Position numbers and translations under genes: made by a program. DNA of 64,000 nt from Panopea generosa (Eukaryota; Mollusca; Bivalvia; Adapedonta; Hiatellidae), in contig CM055897.1 of assembly GCA_029582155.1 (NCBI GenBank), positions 16,529,076 through 16,593,075 of the forward strand. The letters are read 5' to 3'. Shown here in pieces: positions 55,002-64,000 of the stretch. Under the pieces are notes generated by a model, which did not search any database, was not told the origin of the DNA, and saw only the letters and a list, made by a program, of their open reading frames with translations. Numbering within the stretch: position 1 is the stretch's first letter; each line of letters begins with the position of its first letter.

Positions 55002-56110
55002 AAAAATGAAAAAAAGTGCTATTAAAGGGAGATGTCCATCAAATTCCTACATCATGTGTGTTGATTGATCAATGTGGTATATGAACAAAATATATACAAT
55101 ACTAATATAACCTTTTGTACAGGAAACCAAAAGTGCGTGCTAATTTAGTCGTTTGAATGACTAGATTATATAGATGGATAGTTATGTATTTATACAGCTA
55201 TGCTGCAAGTTTCATTAGACTGATGACGATAGCGATGCACAAATTTTAGATACATGTAACTATTGATTGATAAATCAATAACGTGGCTATTGGTCCACCA
55301 TTAAAATATAGCGGTGCATCGCTAAAATATATCGATGGACATATTAAACAGAGCGGTGCACTGATATATTATAACGGTTGGCCGACACTTTTAACGGTGC
55401 ATCATTTAAACAAAAATAGCGGTGCACCGTCATGATAGCAGTGCACCGGTATATAATGGTGATTTTGACACTGATTGTACACCATACAATTAAAATGTTG
55501 CATGTTTTAGACAGAAGTTAATGCAATGTTGACTCTATCTTTGTAGATTTGCATATACATATATACAGACAGTTGTTAAAAACACAGTAGTGCATTTAAT
55601 CACTGTTACACAAAATGTTACTTTCTTTTCATGGCGTTTTGTATTTACAAATGGTCCTTATATCAGATAGTACTCTGAAAGCATAGAAATGGAAAATAGC
55701 AAATGTGGCTGCTCAAGACGGATATTCAATAGAGGTGACCGTGTACACAGTATTGGCAGTATAATATAAGTTTACAACAATATACAATTCCTTGGCAGAA
55801 CTCTCTGTCCAACATGAAAAGGGCATGGATACAAGAAATACAAGGTCATTATGTAATTTAGATAAGATTTTATTTGTTTTTGTTTCTTTTCATATTATGA
55901 TAATGTTTCAGTTTCGTCACACATGAATGAAAATAAAACAACAAAAACATCAACAACTAAAACAGCAACAACAACTTTATCCCAGCCACATTACATATCA
56001 GTATTAAATGTTCATTGATCCGGTAGGTAAAGTGTAGCCATTAAGCTTGGTTCAATGTCAGAAATGATTACAACAAACCAGCATGTACATGTATATACAT
56101 AATACACAAA
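55002..56110. repeat. Globin-tail repeat, copy 4 (internally deleted)
   Basis: Starts at the last codons of exon 3 (AAAAATGA) and jumps at about 55670 from GATAGTACT to CTGAAAGCATAG, losing the CT-tract part. Ends at the same point as copy 2 (GTACATGTATATACATA). Confidence 0.87.
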
Positions 56111-56895
56111 TATATGTTTGTATAATGATACTAGTAATAATGAAAATAAAAAAGCAACGTTTTCATTCACTAGACTAAGAACCTTATTTCCTATACCAAA
56201 GAAAGACAATTCATAAGTCAGTTGTTTTTATCTGGTACAATATTGACTTGAAATGGTTTTAATTAACTGACTTGCACCACTGGGTGGTAACTTTCATAGC
56301 AGAAGTCATCTGCACGATTTATTCGCGTTATACGTGTGCTAACAGAGCAAAGCACACACCTCTGAGAGCTGCCAGGACTGCGTTTAAACGTTTACTTACA
56401 TTAGCTAACATATTTTTTCCGGACACCGGCCCAACCTCAAATAAGCGTAAAATACGTGATAATTTTAGGGGATCAGGACCAACGCAGACCTGTTTATTGT
56501 TTAATCACGTGACTTGTAGAGAAATGAAGGGACAGCGTCGATGTGGTCGATCAAGGAATTTAAGAGAAATTCCTTGAGTCGATGTAGTAACTTTTCGTTC
56601 GTTTTGTTACCCTTTGCGTTTATAAACAGAGTAAATGTGTTTAACGGTGCTGAACGTAGTCCTGTTAACTGTGTTAATCGAGTTAAATAACATACATATC
56701 TAGTGTGGATTATCTTATATTATATACAAGCACTCTGATTAGTCGGTGTATCCGTATGTCAGTATACAGGTGCTGGGAGAGATAATTATCCTTATGTCAG
56801 TATACTGGTACTGGGATAGATAATTATCCTTATGCCATTATACAGGTTTTTGGATGAATAATTAGCCTTATATCACTATACAGGTGCGGGGGTAG
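56111..56895. other. Linker plus about four 38-bp satellite units
   Basis: 56510-56745 matches 38460-38700. 56746-56895 holds GTCAGTATACAGGTGCTGGG units. 56260-56480 has no counterpart in copy A that I could see and no recognisable gene. Confidence 0.6.
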
Positions 56896-57265
56896 ATTAT
56901 CATCTTGATGAAAAAAATACCATGAACGTCTTTATTTTGTAACAGCATGAAATCAAATACGTTACACGTGATTACCATAAATTGCTATAAATATGTATAT
57001 ATATTCAATTTTGTCAATATTTTTCTATCTTTCGTTATAAATTACTTTAAATGTACATCAAACAAACGTAAATAAAACAGAAAAAATACAAATGTGCTAT
57101 CTTATGATCCGTCAATAACATACAAAATACACACAAATCCGATTTGAAACATACATCCAAGTGCAATCTTTGTCACATGTGTTCCTTACACATAACCGTT
57201 CAAGCTTACCTGCACATTATTATCAAAACAAACATCTACAAATCAAAAATCAAACAAGACATGTA

Positions 57266-57737
57266 TAGGCATAGTGCCACCATTGCAAAAAGGAAGTGCT
57301 TCCGTGGGGTAGTCGCATAATGGCGGTTATAAATAATCCTCAGTTCTTCTTCTTTAAAAATGCATTTTCCTTATTTTAATGCTCATTGTTTTATTTGAAT
57401 GGCATTATTGATGTATTTTGGACATTTTGATAGCATTGTCATGTTTGAATTGTGAACTTAGAAAAAAAAATGATGCTTGGAAATTGGGGTATGTATTCAT
57501 GATTTCGGAAGTCTACTTTCACTTTGTCACCAGTGTACACACTGAGCAAAAAAAAAATCTCTTATATGACACATGACCCCTACGTTTCTCATCATATTTT
57601 GATAGTGCAGAGGTTGACAAACAGTAAAATGTAGGTTTCACTTCTTTCATTTGGGACTCTCTATGAATGACAAGCCTTCAAACTTTTATTATTTACTATA
57701 GAATAAAGAACAAAAATCAATGGTGGGGTTACACCTA
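57266..57737 (-). mobile_element. MITE with TAGG...CCTA ends, 472 bp, empty site at 40993
   Basis: The flanks ATGTATA and TATAGGTATAACG rejoin as ATGTATAAGTATAACG at 40990-41005 in the sister copy, which lacks the element. TA or TATA is duplicated. Inverse orientation to 53509-53979. Confidence 0.88.
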
Positions 57738-58199
57738 TAGGTATAACGTCACAAGCCGCTCCATAGAATTTCAAATTGTGGGCAGTTAGAATTTAACTTT
57801 TTAACTTTTTTTTTTAAAAAAAAAATATGCATATAACACAAACTTTTTAGAAATGATATTTTTGCCAATTAAATATATTAACAATAATCTAGTAGCATGT
57901 AAAATTATAACAAAACAATTCAGTGGTGACTTTGAAATGTTGATAAAATGTTCTCTGATTTGAATAAAGTATAGAATTATATATAACATGTCTCAGAGCT
58001 TGCGGCTTTTATATTGCAGTTGGAGCTCGAAGGAAAAATAATATGAAGATAAAGGTATTAAACATATACACATGCATACATTAATAAAATTATACGTTAT
58101 CCATTGATAATTTAGATAAGAATTGTGTAATAGAAACTATGATAAAGGGGCTAATTAGCTAAACGTAACTTAAAGAAAGAACATTTTCACAAAGGAAAC

Positions 58200-60010
58200 A
58201 GCGGGTCATTCATTGAGTAGTCATGAAATACAATCTCGATTGATTGGAAACTTTAAAAAGATTGGTAATAGAAAGAAAATGCCTATGAGAGTTTGACAAA
58301 GCGGATGATGTTTCAATATAATAAAAATAGTAGCTAAAAAACAAAAAAAAAAACAATGGGTCATTTAATAAGAAAATCTTAAAATGCAATCCAATTTAAA
58401 ATTTTTTCTGAAACTTTTAGAAGAAGATTAGTTATAGAAAACATAGTCTTTGATTTTACAAAACAGATGGTAATTATATTAATATAAGAAAATTAAAAGC
58501 CAAAAATCTTTTTAAGAACAGAAAGGATATTCCACAATGGAAATTGTGGGTCATCCATTAAGTAAATCGTAAAATGCAACCCAATCTATATCTATCTGCA
58601 ACTTTTAAAAGATGGTGGGTGATAGAAAATATCACCTACGAGAAAGTTTGAGAAAAAAATGATTATAATTAAAAAATGCTAAAATCTAACAAAGAAAGAA
58701 AAGTAATTCCACGATGAAAACAGTGGTTTATTCATTAAAACATTCTTAAAATGCAACCCAATCTAAATCTATCTGCAACTTTTAGAAGATGTTGGGTGAT
58801 AGAAAATATCGCCTACGAGAAAGTTTGAGAAAAAAATGATGATATTTTAATATATCAAATAAAGGGTTAAAATCTATCAAAAAACAAAAGAAACGAAATT
58901 CAACAATGGCAACAGTGGTTCATTCATTAAAGAAAATTTTAAAATGAAACACAATCTAGATTTATCTGAAACTTTTAGTTCTTTTAATAGAAAGTATCAC
59001 CTACGAGAAATTTGAGATAAAAAATGATGATATTTTGATATAATTAAACAAATACTAAAAATCTAACAAAAAAAAGAGAAAAGTAATTCCACAATGGCAA
59101 CAGTGGTTCATTCATTAAATAAAATCTTAAAATGAAACACAATCTAGATTTATCTGAAACTTTTAGTTCTTTAAATAGAAAAAATATCGTCTTGAGAAAA
59201 TTGGCAAAACAATTAATATATCATAATAAAAAACTTATAAACCTAAACATGTGACTAACAATAAAAAAAAAACACAATGAAAACAGCTGGTCAGTTATTA
59301 AGGATGTTACGAAATACAAAGAAGATACATAGAAGATGATGGGTGATATAAAAAATATCGCCTACGAGAAATTGGGGGGGGGGGGGGGGCGGGGGGAGGG
59401 AATGATGATATTTTAATATAATTAAAAAATGCTAAAAATCTAACAAAATATAAGAAGTAATTCCATTATGAAAACGTGGTTCATTTATTAAAGAAAATCT
59501 TAAAATGAAACACAATCTAGTTTTATCTGAATCTTTTAGTTATTTCAATAGAAATATCGTCTATGAGAAATTTGGCAAACCAATTGAAATATCATAATAA
59601 AAAACGTATAAAGCTAAACATGTGACTAGAAAAATCCACAGTGATTTTACAGCGGATCACTTATTAAGAAAATCTCAAAATACAACCCAGATTTATTTTA
59701 AACTTGAAGAAAAAAATGTAAGATATTGATATAAGAAAAACGCAGTAGCTATACATTTAACTAAAAAAAATAGAAATTCCACAATGGACATAGCGTGTGA
59801 TTCATTAAAAAAATCTTAAAATCCAATCCAGTCTATATTTATCTGATACTTTAAGATGATGAGGTCATAGAAAATATCGCATAAAAGATATCTGGAAGAA
59901 AATGATGCTAAATTATAAAAAAAACAAAACTTTAATAGCTTAAGATGTAACTAAAATAAAGAAATCCGAAAATCAAAAAAGCAAGTCAGTCATTATGAAA
60001 ATTATAAAAT
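58200..60010. repeat. Degenerate AT-rich array, about 11 units
   Basis: GGGTCATTCATT-like words at 58202, 58356, 58547, 58723, 58915, 59103, 59288, 59475, 59652, 59793 and 59981. It includes a run of 16 G (59374-59389) followed by C and GGGGGGAGGG. Confidence 0.82.
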
Positions 60011-62716
60011 ACAACCTAGATTAATTATTAAAAACTTGAGAAAAAGCTGTAATTGAAAATAATGTGTCTGTCTTTTTTTAAATTAAAAATTGGAAAAAGG
60101 AGAGATTTGAAGAAAAAAAAGTTGTAAAAAATCTTAATTGAAAAATATTGTTTTAAATAATAAAAAGCGGCTATATAAACAGGACTGTATTATTTATACT
60201 TTTAGGCCAGAGTAATTTCAGTTTCACTTTTCCAGGGACAGAAAAACCTTTTTGTGAAAAGCAGTTTATGAAAAAAAAACAAGTGGTAATTTTAAAATAA
60301 ATTTAAAGGAGAGGAGTGGCAACTGTTACGTTTTATAGAAATGAACATCAAACAGATGTAATATTCTTACACTTTTTAATATCAAAAAAAAAAAACACAA
60401 AAAAAAGCATGAAAAAAAGATTGTTTTAATAAAAAAAAACTAAAAAAAAAAAATCAATATTTTTGTGAAATTTCATACAGGTTTTAATGGGACAAAAATC
60501 ATTTAAAATAAAGTTCCAATCGATATGTGTTTAACGTACGCTTTAAAAAAATAAAACATTACTTCTTTAATGTCTCTTTGCTTAAAAATACGCTTCATTC
60601 ACTTATTAATGCTTTCTTTAAATATAATTGATCTTTTTGAAATTTTTGAAACTAATCGTCCGGATTCAAATTATATTTGTGTACAAATTTAAACTAAAGC
60701 AATGAAATGGCGATTTTGAAATCAAGAAAAAGGCTGTTCTTTTATATTAACTGTATATAGGATTGTATAAAACATTTCCCGTTGTCGTAGTATTACTTTT
60801 ATATAGCAAAGCTATCGTCCACTTCCGAACAATTGAGCAGAGACACATAACACTTACATAGCCATCGTGACTATCTTAAGATTACAAATGTTGACTGATT
60901 TATCAATATATTTTAAGAATTTAGAAATTAAAAAAATATAAAAGCAGCTTAAGGCACGTTTTTTTGAAATGTATAACAAATAATGCTGCAATGAGTGTAT
61001 CTGAAATGCCTGTAGCTTTCGTTCAATGAGTGCGACCACTAAAAGATCACTGATGTACACCAGATCAAGTTACACAAGAGGTCAGCACGTAGCTTCGGTA
61101 TTACCTGGAATATTCAACGGGATGTTAAAATCGATTAATAAGTCATTAGTTTTCGCGATTATAAATTAACTTCAAAATGAAGGTTTTTGTTTGAGTTGAT
61201 ACAGGATATTATAACCCATGAAAAGCAATATTCTGGTGAAATGTGAAAAAAAATGGGGAAAAGATATCATGAAGAAGAATAAAAAGAATAAAATAGTTTG
61301 ACATCAATGGGAACACGATATTATATATAAACTAATAATTTGCGACTAACGATATAATTGTATTAAAGCTACGTGTGACAATCTGATATTCGATATCTGC
61401 GTGTCCTTTTAAAAATGAAAAAATAAAAAAAAAACTTCTTAATGAAAAAAAAGTCAATTTCATGAATTAAGGTGAAATTCCAAAAAAAAAAAAGAAAATC
61501 ATCAATCAAGAAAAAATTAATAACTAAGAAAAACTTTATCATTTGCTTCAAGTAGTGTAAAAAACCGGAGAAAACTCTTTAACCACCACCCCCAACCACA
61601 CGCACCTAGGAGACTAAAATAGATAGTCGCTTTAAAGTGCAACATATTTTGTTACCTATAAAATAAGTCAAGTGATTTAATTTTGATTTCAATTTGATCC
61701 TTTATGTACAGGGGCGGATCAGGATTTTAGTTTAGAGGGGCGCAAAACAAAACCCGAACGGGCACACATGTTTTTTTATAGTTGGATATGGCGTATCTTT
61801 TTTAAAGATCCGCCATTGATACAGGCTTGCACGTACTAAAAATTGTTTCATCTTAGAAAGAGTTCGAATGACGTTAAGCAGTACGAAGTGATGTCTATCT
61901 TTAGAATGGGGATTTCGTTTTAAGGTTACCACTTCAATTTAGATATCGATTTGGTCACGTTTTGGTGGATTTGACATTCCAAACCCATTCGGAGTTTATT
62001 CATTAATGATAATTAGATGCTTTTTATCCATTATATTAATTATTTCAATTTTAAGACATTTATAGCAATTTCTCCTGATATACTCTCCGTAAGATCATAT
62101 AGATCAAAACGCTATAAATGACCTTTTGTAATATTTTGCTATGTTATCAACAATAAATTGATCTTCTTGTGTGTAAAAATTCATTTATTTCCTTTCATTA
62201 ATTTTTGACATACACATGCAATAATAAGTGCAAGGTTACTTTTGGTGTTGAGTGTATTTAAAAAGTGTTAGTCGTCCTATATGTAACATATATGATCCCT
62301 ACTTCTAACTAAGTCAACTGCTAATATTCTGAATTTACATTAACAAAAACAAGGTCGTATAAAGTCCGTGACAAATATTACTTATTTATCTTTTTTTAGA
62401 TACAATTTTGTCCGATTCAGCTATTGTTTAAAATGCTTTTAATGTTTTTAATAAAAACAAATTAATTCCAGACGTTATAGTAACAAAAAACAACAACACT
62501 GTCGTAATGAACTACCGACAGACGTTAATAGTATTAAACAGTGTCTTTGAATTCTCCTTTAAGTTAGTAAAGTTGTTTACTAAAGAGAGGTTAATCAAGG
62601 TCACAAATTTATACGAAATCTTAATCACTTAACTAGGAATGAAATGTACAATTTCAAAGCTCAAAGCGTGTTTAGAAGAGATATACCTGTCATTCATGTT
62701 TCTTTAATCTCTCTCT
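60011..62716. other. AT-rich 3' flank of secretory gene B
   Basis: Collinear with 42480-46140, with no further exon seen. Confidence 0.5.
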
Positions 62717-64000
62717 CTATTTCTTGTTCCATATGTTGTTATTGAATCCGTTGTTGTTGAATCCGTTGTTGTTGAACCCGTTGAATCCGTTATTACTGAA
62801 TCCGTTGTCGTTGAATCCGTTGTTATTGAATCCGTTGTTATTGAATCCGTTGTTATTGAATCCATTATTATTGAACCCGTTGTTATTGAATCCGTTGTTA
62901 TTGAACCCGTTGTTATTAAATCCGTTGTTATTGAATCCGTTGTTGTTACCCCATCCGTTATTATTATTCATTCCGTATATTCCGGCACCACCAATTCCAG
63001 CTCCGTGTATTCCGACACCACCGATTCCAGCTCCGTGTATTCCGGCACCACCAATTCCAGCTCCGTGTATTCCGACACCACCAATTCCAGCTCCGAATCC
63101 GTGAGAGCCTGAAGAGCCGGAATGGCCGAAAGAGGAAATTCCACCTCCGATTCTTCCGACTCCGTAACCATCATCGAAATCATCGCCAAAAAAGTCGTCG
63201 TCACCGCCAAAGTATCCAAGTGAGCTAGATACGCCCCCGAAACCTCCGAAACTTGCACCGCCCATACTGGCCCCGCCAAATCCACCGAAATGATTTACTT
63301 TGCAAACTGGAATAAAAAGATCACATTGGAATAATTTGTCCGAAACATGTATAATATCAAAGGTTAACGCACATAATACGCATAGTCGCCAATTTATGTT
63401 TATAAAAATGTTTAACATATGTATAAACATGTAATTAGCTATGCTGATTAGAACACAATAGTTCAAGGAGTGTGGAAGGCTTAAGCATAGTCTATTAGTA
63501 ATGTAGTTTTATTAGTTATAAGAATGGAATGATGGTGTAAAATAAATGAACCGTATAATACTTCTATCTGTAATAACTCCGTATTAAGATATGTATATGC
63601 AGGGGTTGTAATTCGACAGTCTATAATGAGGGACGTAACAACAAATCGTGTTACCTTTTCCTTGGTGTTGATGAACTGGGACCCTCATCATCGGTACAAC
63701 TGGCACCGGGATGATGGGTTTTGGTGGTGGTGGCAATCTAACTAAAACTGGCTTTGGTGGTGGTGGCAATCTAACAAAAACCGGCTTTGGTGGTGGTGGC
63801 AATCTAACTAAAACTGGCTTTGGTGGTGGTGGCAATCTAACTAAAACCGGCTTTGGTGGTGGTGGCAATCTAACTAAAACTGGCTTTGGTGGTGGTGGCA
63901 ATCTAACAAAAACCGGCTTTGGTGGTGGTGGCAATCTCACTAAAACCGGCTTAGGTGGTGGTGGCACTTTCATCACGGGAATGACCGGAACTGGGATAAT
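62717..64000 (-). CDS. Secreted Gly/Pro/Asn-rich repeat protein, copy B (cut by window edge)
   Basis: Tandem duplicate of the gene at 46141-47816. The last exon is 63306-62717 (acceptor TTCCAG, stop TAG) and codes 196 residues. The preceding exon runs from donor side 63655 beyond base 64000, so the signal-peptide exon is off the window. Splice sites and phase match copy A. Differences are all in-frame repeat changes: seven PPPPKPV(L/F)VRL units instead of three, one GGASMGGASFGGFGG block instead of two, four GAGIGG(V/A)GIHG units instead of five, and a longer GFNNN tract. The acidic block GGDDDFFGDDFDDGYG is unchanged. Frame-preserving indels in a repeat-rich gene suggest that both copies are functional. 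Confidence 0.85.

Larger units (their letters stand above)
56896..64000. repeat. Large tandem duplication, copy B (carries secretory gene B)
   Basis: Collinear with 40736-47315. Net differences: a 472-bp MITE (57266-57737), about four more units in the AT-rich array, and extra Pro-repeat units in the gene. Confidence 0.93.

Overview
The window is nuclear DNA of an AT-rich, repeat-laden animal genome. A mollusc, probably a bivalve, fits best. The evidence is a globin gene with the two classical intron positions (B12.2 and G7.0), a tandem pair of genes for secreted, low-complexity Gly/Pro/Asn-rich proteins resembling shell-matrix, periostracal, ligament or byssal proteins, and many tRNA-derived SINEs. 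No species-diagnostic gene is present, so the taxon is an inference. There is no operon, CRISPR or bacterial gene.

Left part (1 to about 34.5 kb): no coding exon is certain here. It holds two AT-rich tRNA-like cloverleaves (402-471 and 711-780); an 11-copy array of a 178-bp unit with a 712-bp higher-order period (2590-4545); a hAT-like MITE (7051-7516); SINEs of at least five families; a (GACA)27 tract; a broken Jockey/CR1-like reverse transcriptase (10155-10866); a 3.5-kb satellite of 75-bp units that grew out of a SINE tail (17995-21545); a nested stack in which a SINE sits in a Mutator-like element, in a hAT-like MITE, in a 48-bp minisatellite (25105-28915); and a 1.9-kb array of 35-bp units (32064-33931). 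A possible first exon of the globin gene, ATGG followed by a strong GTAAGT donor, lies at 16621-16624. If it is used, most of this region is one 18-kb intron.

Middle (34.5-40.7 kb): a globin gene on the + strand with three visible coding exons (34558-34699, 35532-35757, 36292-36426), then a downstream segment (called here the globin-tail repeat) and about 51 copies of a 38-bp satellite.

Right part (40.7-64 kb): a secretory repeat-protein gene on the - strand (coding exons 47816-47585, 47336-47103, 46748-46141; TATA-driven 5' UTR exon near 49230-49207). The globin-tail repeat then recurs three times (50.5-56.1 kb, one copy with a dead globin exon 3), followed by a second copy of the whole secretory-gene block (56.9-64 kb), cut by the window edge. 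The two gene copies keep frame but differ in repeat number. Paralogous empty sites within these duplications fix the exact ends of a 222-bp TTAA (piggyBac-like) MITE and two 471-bp TAGG...CCTA MITEs that inserted after duplication.
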